Assembly (NCBI GenBank): GCA_963682025.1
Contig: OY821518.1
Span: 306,627,429 to 306,691,428 of the forward strand
Direction of reading: 5' to 3'
Origin: Cordilura impudica
Lineage: Eukaryota; Arthropoda; Insecta; Diptera; Scathophagidae
DNA length: 64,000 nucleotides
The translations under genes were made by a program, and so were the position numbers. Position 1 is the stretch's first letter; every line of letters starts with the position of its first letter. The notes under the pieces were generated by a model. That model saw only the letters and a program-made list of their open reading frames with translations. It had not been told where the DNA came from and searched no databases. Shown here one piece after another: positions 21,645-33,400 of the stretch.

Positions 21645-21740
21645 TTTTAGGTGAGTGTGTTAAAGCGCATGACCAAAAAGTGCAAGTACGAGTGTATGTG
21701 AGATAGACGCAGGTTCAAACCTCACGGCCGCCCTAAGTAG
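21645..21740 (+). repeat. tRNA-like sequence with A- and B-box (possible SINE head)
   Basis: ttaggtgagtgtgttaaagc (about 21646-21665) resembles a Pol III A box with the following gcgcatga typical of a tRNA D-arm, and ggttcaaacct at 21712-21722 is a near-consensus B box / T-arm. Spacing is about 55 bp. I could not fold a complete acceptor stem, so it is more likely a tRNA-derived SINE head or a tRNA pseudogene than a working tRNA. Confidence 0.35.
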
Positions 21741-22083
21741 AAAAATATCATATAGAAACAATCTATTCAATTATAACATAACAATTACCACAATGTTTAA
21801 TATTTATTATTGAAGTTTTATAAGTTCTTTAGAAGTGCCCAGCACTTTATATGTTTTTAAACTGACTATATTTTTTTACTTGTTTTTAAATAAAGTTATC
21901 TTCTTATTAATTTAAAAAAAAAATACATATTAATTTGTAATTTTTGAGATCATTTATATTCAGTGAACTAATATAAGAGTGAATGACATATTTAAAAAAA
22001 AATGTAAGAAGTTAATAACATATAAACGTTAAGCGCTAAAAAATAAAGCTAATATTATATTCCGACCATAAAACAGTTTCTAC
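21741..22083. other. AT-rich spacer
   Basis: No coding sequence or repeat recognised. Confidence 0.5.
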
Positions 22084-22571
22084 ATATCGCACCCTCTACC
22101 TCTAAAGGGAGTCAACTCAAAATTTTTCAATTTTCACTTTTTGCAAGAAAACGATACACGGTGGTCATATCTATCCACTGTAAAAATCTTACATCGATTT
22201 TTCTAGTCTTTCGCAAAAAAAAAAAAATACAGTTGTAACCCTCTTTGTGTTATAAGAGTGGCTTCTTTAGAATCCACTAAAAAGAAATATTTTGAGTTCC
22301 ACCCAAAAAACGTTATTTTTGATGATCACTAAAAAAATCGCAAAAACAACTACTGTTCTATACTTATTATTCGCAATTCTTTACAATGAAACGACTGTTT
22401 TTAAATTTTATAGTAAATATAAAAAAAAAAACGTTTTTAAATTTTATAGTAAATATAAAAAAAAACGTTTTTAAATTTTATAGTAAATATAAAAAAAAAA
22501 AACGTTTTTTTGCCTCTACTGAAAATTTGTAAATTTCGAATTGACTCACTTTAGAGGTACAGGTGCGATAT
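22084..22571. mobile_element. Short non-autonomous inverted-repeat element with internal triplication
   Basis: The ends are long imperfect inverted repeats of about 52 bp: left atatcgcacc...tacctctaaagggagtc (22084-22136) and right gactcactttagaggtac...ggtgcgatat (22520-22571). The interior carries three tandem copies of a 34-36-bp unit (gtttttaaattttatagtaa...) at 22397-22502. No coding capacity. It looks like a MITE or small fold-back element; the target duplication is not clear (ta or at flanks). Confidence 0.65.
22397..22502. repeat. Three tandem copies of a ~35-bp unit
   Basis: Units begin at 22397, 22433 and 22467 with gtttttaaattttatagtaa followed by atataaaaa and a variable A run ending ac. 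Confidence 0.85.
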
Positions 22572-24867
22572 AATTATGACCTTTTATTTATGTTATTTGA
22601 ATAAATTTTTGCAGAAACTTGTGGAGGTATTTAAAAATTTGCACAACCAGAATTATTATTTTTTAAAAAAATGTTCGTTTCCTCATATTCAGAAACAATT
22701 TTAATTAACCTTCTGTGAAAATCCATGTCCACCCGAACAAGAGTTGAATTTGTTGAATCCGATTTCAATGAAGTTCCCAATTACTATAGCAAATTGCCAG
22801 AGTTTTTCGAATCGTAAACTTTCCGACACAAGACTCGGGATTCCTAAATGTAACATCTTGAAAATTTGCAAACTTTAAAACTATAAAATTATCGAGAACA
22901 ATTTTTATTTTGGTCTCATTTTAAAGATAATATTCAACATTCAAATTAATATTGGACTTATGCTCTACATTTTTATTATTATGACCAACTTTGTAAGGAC
23001 ACTTTATGGAAAGTTTGATGTTTTAGAATATATTTGTTAAGACATTTTGAAAACAATTAAAATGAACAGTTGTCAAATATAAACGTTTTTCTATATAAAT
23101 AAGACTCATAATAAAAGAAGCACTGATATCGCTAACGGAAAAAAGAACAACAATTTATCTAATTGAAAAAAATGCTACTTTTGGATAAACAAAAAGCGTT
23201 AAATCTAGCGGAAAACGCGCTAAATTAGCAACGCTTTGTGCATTTCAAAGATATAATGTTTATATATTTTCGATAGCTATCACAAATTATGGGTACCTAA
23301 TATTTAATTTGGACTTAAATTTGTCATGTTATCACTTAAGTTATAAACAGTTCGTAGATTTGATAAATTTTTACTTCAGTTAGTGCTGGTTTCATGGGAA
23401 GTTCCCATAAGTATATGATGTTGATTTGAGTGTTGCATTGGAATATTCAATATTTGGTATTGCCAACTGTTGTATTGCAGTACTTCTCATCTGTTTGTGG
23501 GGGAGTTAGTTTGCGAGTGCGTATGTAATACGTTGTGCGGAAATGAATTGGTATTTAATTAATAGTTTTTCCCTGATTAAGTTGGTTCGTCCCCCTGTGG
23601 CATGTTTTGACCTAATGAAGTCTTAGGGCAAGCACAACAAAACAGAACAGAACAGAGCAGAGCACAACAGAACAGAAAGCAACAGTCAGTCGTTGTCGTC
23701 GATGATGATAATGGAGAGATGGTGGTTCATATTTTGTAAGCAGGCCAACGGAAATCAAATTGAAATTAACGTCTGTCGTCCTAGTTGCTGTTGTTGTTAG
23801 AGCTTCTGAACTGAATGTGGCCATTGTTAATTTGATTGGATTCTGATGAGGGGGCGTTTTGGGTTACACGCCCCCACACATGGTACTGCCATTGAATGAA
23901 CTGTGTTGTAGTTGATTTGCAATAGAGTTGGCGGATGAGATTTGTACCAAGAACAGCAACCCCTGAAGAAATTACACATGATTTTTGGTTGCTGCTTGAT
24001 TGTGTAAAGTAATCACGTCGTTGTTTTCATTTACCCATTTGAAGTACGAGCAAGATGTTTTTTTTTATTATTTTTCTTTTTGTTGTTGTTGCTCTAAATC
24101 TATGGTTGGAATTTTAATTTTCACCAGCTCACTAGCTAACGAACAATGTGCGTAATAATACGTGATGGTGATTCTGAAGATGTGATGTCTTTTTTGTTGT
24201 TGTTTTGCAGTACTTCATTAAATTAATAACTTTGAATGTTTTGAGGAAAAAATACGAGCCAACATTCGAACTAACATACATACATGATATTTGCAAAGCC
24301 CTTGTCCCAAAAGTAAGGTATTTTAAGCATTATTATGCTGTATTATGACGATCCCGGAAATGCTTTTGTTCGTTTTCTTCTTATATGTTTTACCGCTGCC
24401 AAAAGGGAGTTAACGCCTTCTTCTCTTCAGCAATATTGTTGATTAAGTTCAAGTGCATTTTATTAAGATATGTTTGTTTGGTTTCAAAGTCCCAAAAGGT
24501 GACAAGGACTAAACTTTCATGAGACACTCTCTGCGGATTTAATTAAAAGATCTTTTGTTTTTTTTTTTTTTTTAACACCATGAAAGTATTGAACATAAAG
24601 CCAGCCGCCATCTGTCTTTATAAATTTTGAAATGATTGAAAGTTTTCTTACTAACACAAATTTCTGTTTTCGCTTTCATTGATGTTTGAATTTAAAAATA
24701 CACTCAAAAACAAAACAGTAAATACATTTAAACATCAACTAAATTATTGCTCAAAACTCCATGGGATTCGTTGATACAAATAATATTTTTGGAAAATGAT
24801 TGTCACAAGTCAACTTTTTTTTCAGTTACGACTCTTGGATTCTTTATAATTTTCGGGGTCATTGTCT
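22572..24867. other. Non-coding spacer
   Basis: No convincing exon. 23440-24060 is less AT-rich and contains an (ACAGA)n-like patch at 23631-23690 and TTG repeats; it could hold regulatory sequence, but nothing specific is identifiable. A minus-strand frame at 23612-23824 is mostly translated repeat. Confidence 0.5.
23631..23690. repeat. (ACAGA)n-like low-complexity tract
   Basis: acaacaaaacagaacagaac and variants; explains the 70-residue minus-strand frame here. Confidence 0.7.
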
Positions 24868-25848
24868 AGGGTGTGAGAAATTCCAAGTCAGGGTGAAAGT
24901 AGTTTTTTTTTTAGTTTTTCAGCTATAACTCAAGAGCCATTGTTGAATTTTCATTGCATTCTTTAGTAAAATTGGAGATACGGCTTAAATAAATCATATT
25001 TATTAATATATTCTCGTAAAAAATATAATAAAAAAAAATAAAAAAAACGTTCGCGGACGTGGATGCTATAGCAATCATATTCATAGTGATGCAAAATGAC
25101 ATAAATGCTATAGCATTTAAAGTTTTATATTACAACTAGTTTCAAAAATAATAATTGCCTTACATTAGCGTCCGCAAATTAATTAATATTAATAGGCTAG
25201 GCGATTTCTTGTGACCGATGTTTTGTTCTATCGTTTTATCCCGATTTTGACCAAACGTATATTATTTGAAAGGTATTTCTTTTTAGCCGTTTTGCAAATT
25301 TACAGATTTTTTCATTTTTTCCTTTATTTTGAGTAAATTGCATTTAAAGTTGCTACTAAAACATACATAAAGTTATACATACGTATGCTTGTTTGCTATG
25401 TGTGTTTTATTAAATTTGTTAATGTGTTTGTTAATGAGTTTGTTATCTTCATTCACAATAATACAAGTGTTGGTTTGTAAATTGGCTAACTTGAAGAATA
25501 AAGCTGTCTAGAAATTGCACTCGAATTTCGAGTGCTGGAATCTACTAGTTAATATTAATGTTAAAAATATCACACAGGTATACATCTCTTCTGCTTGACT
25601 AGTAAATAATAATCATATGCCCTGAAATTTCATTCGATAAAATTAGTCCAACTTGATTTACTGAAACTATTTGTTGAAGAATGAAATGAGAAATCATCAA
25701 TAGTTCTTGAGTTATAGCTAAAAAACTAAGCAAACAAACATCAATATAAGGAAAAAATATAAAAGGTCATCAGAAAAGTTTGGTTTGCGAACGGTTTTTA
25801 CTTCACTGGCCTAGTACTTTCACTCTGACTCGGAATTTCTCACCCCCA
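24868..25848. mobile_element. Fold-back / long-TIR element interrupted by a PLE derivative
   Basis: Left arm (24868-24975): gggtgtgagaaattcc, tcagggtgaaagta, agtttttcagctataactca, ttttcattgcattctt. Right arm, inverted (about 25670-25848): ggaatttctcaccccca, tactttcactctgactc, tgagttatagctaaaaaact, gaatgaaatgag. The arms are imperfect with an extra ~70 bp inside the right arm. No protein is recognisable inside, but a short Penelope derivative (25184-25541) lies in the middle. Confidence 0.65.
25184..25541 (-). mobile_element. Internally deleted Penelope derivative (inverted copy)
   Basis: Reverse complement matches the 5' end (ctcgaaattcgagtgcaatt, ttaataaacacacatagca, caatttactcaaaataaagg) joined directly to the 3' end (ctgtaaatttgcaaaacggc, ccaaacgtatatt in inverse, cctagcctattaat) of the full element at 4793-6816; the whole reading frame is missing. 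Confidence 0.75.
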
Positions 25849-26362
25849 CAAAGGCTGAGTAATATTAAATACTTATGCAGTTATTTCATCTGAAAATGCC
25901 GAAAAGCGACCGTTTCTGTACTTTTAGGTTCGGATATCTGAAAGTACTGAGGTACTAGAAAAATTCTGCTGCTATATTGGAGTTCATTGTGCTGCACTTG
26001 CCATAATTTCCTTTGCTTGAATTTTAGTTTGTATTATCTTGTGTTCTTTAACAAAAAATTTTAAATTTTAAATAAAATTGAGATTTTTATTTTATTTGAA
26101 ATAGAAATTATATAAAACTTGATGATATTATTTTTGTGTCAGCTGAGCTGTTTGATGTTAACAATGTGTTCGATCGGAAGAAAATACAAAATTGTGAATT
26201 ATTTTAAATAGAAATACATATATAAAATAACTCCGTATAATGCTTTTTTAAATTTTTTCCTGACTTTATAGGCTTTTCAGTTAATTTTTCAATAATTTCA
26301 AAATGCCAATTGAAAGCTTTTTAAAATTTTTAAATCATGAAAAATAAAAAAAAAAAAAAAAA
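25849..26362. other. AT-rich spacer ending in poly-A
   Basis: Nothing recognised apart from an A-rich run (26341-26362) into which the following DINE-like repeat is inserted. Confidence 0.5.
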
Positions 26363-27185
26363 ACAAGTAAGAAAATTACAGTCGGTCTAGACCGACTATA
26401 CGATACCCTATACCATGCGTTTAGAGACCCTATTTCTTAGGCCAAACTAACTGGACATAGAAAATAAGATAAACCAAATTTGAGTGGGATTTTTATTATT
26501 ATTATTATTATTATTTTTTTTGGCTGCAGATATGAAAAAGTTCATATCGGATGCTATATCTATATGAGAACTAGGCCCAAAATTGGACCGATCCTCACCA
26601 TGTTTGGTAAAGTCTCTTGTAGTTTGCAAAAATATATACAAACAAAATTTGAAAAGAATCAGTGCAATATTTTTGTTTTTTTTTATAGATTTAAGTGAAG
26701 ATCGGGAAGCAGCTCTATATGGGGCCTATGACTGGGAGTTGTCCGATAGGTATCATTTTTGGACTACTGATTAATGGATGTAATAAATACATACAAACCC
26801 AATTTGACTAAGAGTTATATGATAGTTTGGATCTTATGGCAATTTATGTTGATTTCATAGGGGTCAGTTGTTTGGGGGCTAGCTCTGAACATGGACCGAT
26901 TCTCACCAACTTCAGTAGCGTTCATCACATGGCCGATAGAAGCTTATATACCAAATTTCATCGAAATATATTCATTTTTGCGACCTGCAGTTTGATCACA
27001 AACTTTACATGGACACACAGACGGACGGACGGACGGACGGACGGACGGACATCGTTAAATCGAATCAGAAAGTGATTCTGATGCGATCGGTATAATAAAA
27101 GATGGGTCTAGGTCAAATATTTTTGGTAGTTACAAACAGCAGCACAAAGTCATTATACCCAAACCACATAGTGGTATAGGGTATA
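26363..27185 (+). repeat. DINE-like repeat, family 1, full copy
   Basis: An 823-bp copy with the acaagtaag start, palindrome core gtcggtctagaccgac, subterminal taccctatacca and its inverse tggtatagggtata at the end. The (GGAC)n block (27021-27049) is the longest of the copies and an (ATT)n expansion follows gggattttt (26495-26513). Flanked by A on both sides, with no obvious target duplication. Confidence 0.82.
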
Positions 27186-27473
27186 AAAACTTTAAAAAAT
27201 AGGCCAGTACTGTACAGTGTGGCCTTTGGTTTCCATTGGCAACCACAGGAAATGATATTTACATATGTATACGTATAGACCTTTGGTTGGTTCATCGTCT
27301 GTGAAATCAACAAGTAGACTCAGTTTTGAAAACTCACATCACTCGAAAGAAATATTTCAAAATTACGAGATCCAAGCTGTGATATTAAGATAGTGAATAT
27401 AATCGGTCAGATCTAAGTTCGACAACCCACATATGTCGTCCAGTATGTTCTGAATCTAATACTACCCAAAGTT

Positions 27474-28770
27474 TCACACAGAAGAAATAATATACCAGCT
27501 ACAGTAGTGATCGTTGTGTCGAAGTCTGAGTCTTGCTACCAGTTTACCGATTAGCCACTGCCTCGTCAGTATGTCCGTATGCCTTGGTATGTCCCTTCCA
27601 CTCCAATTGAGGAGAGATTTAGTCCGTCTTAAGTTATAGTCAGGCTTGCAGTCCTGCATGTGTCAATTTTCTTCCATGTATTTCCGCTGCACGTAGCAAG
27701 TGTCCGAAGATTCCTGTGGTTATGCGACTGATACCACAGAAGCAGAACCACCTGTTCTTATTAGTTCGTGTGACCGTTGGATTTTTCCGGCGGCTTTGCT
27801 CTGACAGTTCCTCCCTGCTCTCTCCTACCATATCGGAGCACATAATATGATAATTGAGAGGGAGGTGGAGAAAGAGAGAGAGAGAAGTGTCGCCTGGCTG
27901 TCGACAAAGATGACCTTCTAAGAAACAGATGTCTTACTCTGATTCATAAGAATATTCATTTGGCTGAACCAGATTAGTTATTTAAGTTAATAAATTTTGC
28001 CAGATCACTTCGTGGAAAGAATCTTGGCCAACCATTCTTTAATTATGACGTCTCAAAGAGACAATTCTTTATTTTTTCAATTTGTCTTTGGAACAAACTT
28101 CCTAATACAATACAGGCAATTAGAAACACACATCGTTTTATAAAGGAATTGTTAAAATTATGTGCATAAAATATTATATTTATTTAAAGTTTCAGTTTTA
28201 AAGTTTAATATTTCAATGTTTCATGTTAAATTTGTTTGCCTTTTTTACTTTTTTTTATTTTGGAAATTAAAATTATAATATTATAAACTATTAAAAATGA
28301 ATTGAAATTGTACCCTTTTTGTAATATTTGTAACCTAAATCCTACTATAGTCTAACGCTGTAACTTATCAGAATTTATTCTTGTTGTGTTAGAATTACAA
28401 TAAAATTAAATAAATAAAATAAAAAATATATACAATCCTATGCCTACATTTCCCGGTAGTCTATAAGAAAGTTGAATATCAAGATCACAGGTATAGGCAC
28501 CAGCGCCAACATCAGAACTCATCTTTGAGCCATCAGTGAAGACTCTAGTGCTATACCTTTCGTTGGATTATCCATGTCCCAGTCATTTCTTTAAGGGAAC
28601 TTGACCTGCAACGATCTTTACAAATCCAGTCTAGGTGTAAATTTGTCAGATTCTAGCCTTAAATTATTTGGTAACTGACTTAGAAGCCTAGCATGTCCAT
28701 CTGACTTTTCATGAACCTGTAGCAGCCAATCGCATTGCACTACTTTCAGAGGTTACCGTTATATGTATAG
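27474..28770 (-). pseudogene. Non-LTR retrotransposon ORF2 C-terminus (RNase H region), split relic
   Basis: Minus strand, from about 28770: GHARLLSQLPNNLRLESDKF (RT tail), then VFTDGSKMSSDVGAGAYTCD (about 28480-28545), which is the start of an RNase H1 domain with its first catalytic Asp. After the inserted element the minus strand resumes at 27843 with ITTGIFGHLLRA and KPDYNLRRTKSLLN, then DILTRQWLIGKLVARLRLRH and NDHYCS, the C-terminal basic/Cys region. An RNase H domain after RT is typical of the R1/LOA/I group; the exact clade is uncertain. Stops and frameshifts are frequent, and most of the RNase H domain is missing. The region 27186-27473 is probably its 3' UTR. Confidence 0.7.
27900..28436 (+). 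mobile_element. Second non-LTR retrotransposon 3' end inserted in the RNase H relic
   Basis: Plus strand 27980-28170 reads NFARSLRGKNLGQPFFNYDV, then SKRQFFIFSICLWNKLPN and FIKELLKLCA followed by a stop. The LWNxLP block before the stop is the usual C-terminus of jockey/CR1-type RT proteins. A 3' UTR and a tail built of aataaa units (28398-28436) follow. It is 5'-truncated and inserted in opposite orientation to the host relic. Confidence 0.65.
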
Positions 28771-29362
28771 ACCTTTATACCACATAATTTCCGCTTTTAC
28801 AAACACTTTCTAAATTTAATACATTTTTTTTTTTAATTTTTAAAAAAGCCATGAAATAGTATGAACAGATCAACTATCATATGGTTTCCAGGAATAAATA
28901 TGATATTATAAATTAGTTTAAAATATCTCTAAACCAAGGTTTAGAAAATACACACATCAAACACACAATGTTCTGTTCTAAAACAACCAACACATATTTC
29001 TAATTTCATGTCAATAATGTGTGTTTCTAAATTTTGTACTTTGCCGAACACAATCATGAATGTGTTTTGTTTTAATACTTGATTGTGAACACGAACATGT
29101 TTCTATCACGTATTGTTTTATTCGAACACACACAGTTTCGGGTGTAGCTGTATTTTAAGATCGTGTTCTGTTCATGTTCTCAAAAAAGTTCGTGTTCTGG
29201 CACGTGTACTGTGGAAAAACAGAACATGAGTAAAAAACAGTTTCGAGTACAGTGAATAATAACAGTTTAATTTTAACCACACAGAGAAATTTTATGAACT
29301 ATTTTCTTTTTTTTTTTATTAGTTTTTTATTTTATTATATTTTTTATTATATTTTTCTTTTT

Positions 29363-29716
29363 ACTCCAGCGCTCGAAATTCGAGTGCAATTTCTAGGGAA
29401 CTTTATTTTTCAACTTAGCCAATTCACAACCCAACACTTTTTTGGTTTATTATTATTGTGAATGAAGATAAAAATCTCATTAACAAATACATTAACAAAT
29501 TTAATAAACACACAAATAGCATATGTATAATTTTATGTATGTGTTAGTAGCAACAACTTTAAATGCAATTTACTCAAAATAAAGGAAATAATCTGTAAAT
29601 CTGGTGAACAGCTAAAAAGAAATACCTCTCAAATAATATACGTTTGGTCAAATTGGGATAAAAGGGTAGAACAAAACATCGATAACAAAAAATCGCCTAG
29701 CCTATTAATATTATAG
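29363..29716 (+). mobile_element. Internally deleted Penelope derivative
   Basis: A 354-bp copy with the same 5'-to-3' junction as the inverted copy at 25184-25541: ctcaaaataaaggaaat continues straight into ctgtaaatctg. In the full element those points are about 1.65 kb apart and flank the RT frame. Confidence 0.78.
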
Positions 29717-30347
29717 ATTTTTTTATACCTGCTAATGAATTATTTTAGATTTAAAAAAAATAAATAAAAAATTTGGTTGAAACAATTGTCGTCGTTTTTA
29801 TCGGGATGTATAGGATTTTTTCGATCACGAGTGGATAATGTTTTAATTTTTAGCTGTACGCGTGCAGGAACACGAACTGAAAATAAAGCTACACTCGAAC
29901 TTGTATATTGTTTATGTTCTGTTTTTTTTTTGAGATCACGAACAGAACACGAACTTAAAATATAGCTACACTCGAAACTGTGTGTTCGAATAAAACAATA
30001 CGTTATAGAAACATCGCCTAGCCTATTAATATTATAGATTTTTTATACCTGCTAATGAATTATTTTAGATTAAAAAAAAAAAAATTGGTTGAAACAATTG
30101 TCGTCGTTTTTATCGGGATGTATCGGATTTTTTCGATCGCGAGTGGATAATGTTTTAATTTTTAGCTGTACGCGTGCAGGAACACGAACTGAAAATAAAG
30201 CTACACTCGAACTTGTATATGGTTTATATTCTGTTTTTTTTTTTTTTTTTTTTTTTTTGAGAACACGAACAGAACGCGAACTTAAATATAGCCACACTCG
30301 AAACTGTGTGTTTATGTGTGTTCGAATAAAACAATACGTTATAGAAA
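29692..30347. repeat. Head-to-tail 320-bp duplication (two copies)
   Basis: Copy 1 29692-30011, copy 2 from 30012; both start atcgcctagcctattaatat and continue through tgtcgtcgtttttatcggga and gctgtacgcgtgcaggaac. The copies differ mainly in the T run (8-9 against about 19). Confidence 0.85.
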
Positions 30348-30465
30348 CATGTTCATGTTCACAATCAAGTATTAAAACGAAACACATTTATAATTGTGTT
30401 CGGCAAACTACAAAATTTAGAAACATACATAATTGATATGTTAATAAAAATTTGTGTTTGTTGGT

Positions 30466-33400
30466 CTGAGCTGTGTTTGTTTACATATATGTACGATTTT
30501 TTTATTCAGTGTGTGTTTTTTTTCTGAACTCTGCTCTAAACTTTGTCTAATGCCAGACATACATTACAGTGCGTTTTTATAATGTGTGGGGTGTTTGCGC
30601 ATTTGTGCAGTTGAACTGAGCAAAAATCAAAATGATTTCGATATTTGTTCAAGTTTCTTGTGCCAAACTTCAGCACTGAACCTGTGTAGTGTATGGCTGG
30701 CATAAGAATATTATTTTTTGTTTAGAAGGGGATCAACAAATTGTACTTTCTGAGTACGTATGGCGAATTTCAATAACGTATAATTTGTATAATCCGAATT
30801 ATTAGTACAATTTTGTTTTTTCGATGTAGACATTTCGAAGAAAAAGATTAACGTGTTTTTTTTTGTAATGCAAACTATTTAATTGAACTGAGCAAAGGTA
30901 AACAATAATGGAAACATTCAATTACATTACAAAACGACCGAATTGACAAAATGAACTAAAAATGAAAAAAAAATAAGTCAGCGAAATATTACGATTTAGT
31001 TCACATAGGTTACCAGAGAGAGAATCATTGAATTGAGCTTGATTTTTCACGAAATACACCGCTCTAATACAACAAGTCATAACAGCATAAGACAAAAAAA
31101 TATGGCTATTTAGATAATTAGTTAAAACATATTCTTTTTTTTTTTATCACTGAATTAGTATTGCTTGTAATGGGGCACATATCATCTACCATAGTTAGAA
31201 GCTGTCTCAAGGCTAAGTGGTTGTCTCCATTCCGAACAAAAATTAACAAATAAAAATATAAACTAACTTTTTTCCTATAAAATTTAACCTCTGCTTTACA
31301 TGACTTTTAATGTTTTGAAATTTTGTTTATAAACAAAGTTTTAGTTTATTGTTTATATTACAATATTTTTGTTGTTGTTGTTGTTTTGCTCTGTTCAGAA
31401 TACTACATTTGAGTATGTGTATGTGTATTTACAGTTTATATGTCTGGTGTAAACCGAATATTTCCCGCCACATATATTTTGGAGAGCAGGAAAAACTTTT
31501 TCTTTACATTAATCTCACACGCTTTTAAACAAATAACATATTTATTATTTAGCAAACAACAACAAAAAAAAAAAAAAAAATCACAAAGCCAAAAAACAAA
31601 AAATATAAATAAAAATAATAACAGCAAAGGAAAGGAAAAAGTTAGCTTAATGGTTTTTAAAAGTCCAAAATGTTCGAGTCAGCCAACTTTTGTTGTTCTC
31701 TCTTAAATGCTTTTAGTGATTTAAAAGTTAACATTTGTTTTTGATTTTGTTTTTTTTTTTTAACAAATACACGTTTTCTTTTGTACCCATGGAGCAAATA
31801 ACAATTTAGTAAATTGCCGGTAAAACAAGCACAAACACCTTATTTTAAAGTAAACAAAACTTCCATTGTATGGAATTTGTTTTTTATCTTTGGTTTCTAT
31901 TGATTAGTCTATAATTTTTCCATTCAATGAATCGAAATCATTGTCGGCTCTTAAGCTTTAAACATTATCAGCTAGGGGAGCAAACAAACAATCCAATATA
32001 AAGAGTGTTTGGAGGCGTATACTTGTTCGATAATGATACTCTCACCCCGTCTGTTAGTCATACGCTTATCTCAACTTATGATGATGACGTAGTGTTTGTT
32101 GTGTGCACTTGTTACTTGTTTTGTTTGTTCGTCTTTTTTTTTTTAATATTTTTTTTTAATCTTCACTAAAGCGGAAGCTCTGTAACGCTGGCGTTTGTAA
32201 AAGTTTGAGTTTGATCCTGAAATTGTATTCGCTTGTCTATGAGTCCTTGAGTTGTTCTATGACTTAAGTTCCGCAGTTGTATATGCTTCAAGTTATTTTG
32301 TTGTTAACGCTTGGCTCATTTTGACTTTCATAACTCGGCACCCAGCTTAACTGTTATTTTGCATTATTTTTTTTTTATTTTTGCATTCTCTTGCTTTGTT
32401 TTACATACATCTTATTTTTTAACGTACGTTTGATTTGATTTTCCTTCGTGCTACTGTGGCAATGTACGAGTAACAACATTTACTGCTGCACAGCTCATTC
32501 AGTCAGTTGTCGTGGATAAATGATACCATGATTCTTTCCATTTGGACGCTTCTGAACATGATGATTATTTGTGTTTCTTGTTTTTTGCGATTTTTTTCTG
32601 AATTTTTTTTTTCTGTTGCATTTGTATATATTTAAATCTAGATAAGTTGTAGATGTTTGTAAATGTGTACATATTGTAGGTTTTAAGAGGATTTGAAGAA
32701 ACTGCTCTTAGAGTTGGTTGGATGATTACGTACGGAGTATTAGTCTGAAGTGCCCCATGAAGTCCTTAGGTTCGAGTAGAAACACAAGAAAAGTGGATGC
32801 CACAACTTCCTATTAGGAAAGACTGGCTGTTTAAAGACATAACCTTGATTATAATGATGTTTGTACAAATCGAGAATATATTGTTTTTGTTACTTTCACA
32901 GGCAACATGTGATTAGAAGTAATATTTGGCTTTAAATTAAATTTATCATTGGTTTTACATTTTAGAATTTTTTTGGTTTGTTCTTTACTTGTTTTTTGTT
33001 TTAATTTCAACAGTCGATATTATTTTATCCTTAATTATTAGAGCTGCAGACGTGGTAGGAGAATTACTTTCCACAATCCATTAACATAACAGGGCAGTTT
33101 CATTAAGATGGGCTGGCACCATCTATAGTCTAGATGGGTGTGATGGTAATGGTTGGACAGATGAATACCATTGCTATTTTAGTATTTTCTTGCTTTTTTT
33201 ATTTAGTTTATTTTATTGTGGATGTGTATGTGTATGTATAATAAATACAACTGGATAGAAAACGATGAGCACTGAAGCTGAAGCTGATGTTGATGAAATC
33301 AAATTGGGGAAGCTCATTTTTTTTTTTGTATTACAAACTGATGGCAGCCATCAACATGAACGTCGCGACTTGACGATACGTTAGAACTCTTAAATTAAAA

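Larger units (their letters stand above)
28986..30465. mobile_element. Fold-back element with ~200-bp inverted ends, a PLE insertion and a 320-bp tandem duplication
   Basis: The left arm (28986-29205: accaacacatattt, gtgtgtttctaaattttgta, ccgaacacaatcatgaat, cgtattgttttattcgaaca) and right arm (about 30240-30465) are inverted repeats. Between them a Penelope derivative (29363-29716) has been inserted. The stretch 29692-30011 is then repeated head-to-tail from 30012, so the last ~25 bp of the Penelope piece and a partial right arm occur twice. The mirror-image frames of 60-115 residues (29777-30436) are translated repeat. Confidence 0.75.

Noticed and set aside
21645..21740. Functional tRNA gene
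   Set aside because: A and B boxes are present, but no 7-bp acceptor stem or clean anticodon arm could be paired by eye.
27640..27843. Possible host gene with Cys/Arg-rich minus-strand frame
   Set aside because: Continuation at 27474-27659 and the RNase H start at 28480-28545 show it is a non-LTR retrotransposon C-terminus.
30070..30436. Overlapping 105- and 115-residue frames on opposite strands
   Set aside because: They are translations of the fold-back element's arms and a homopolymer; no domain.
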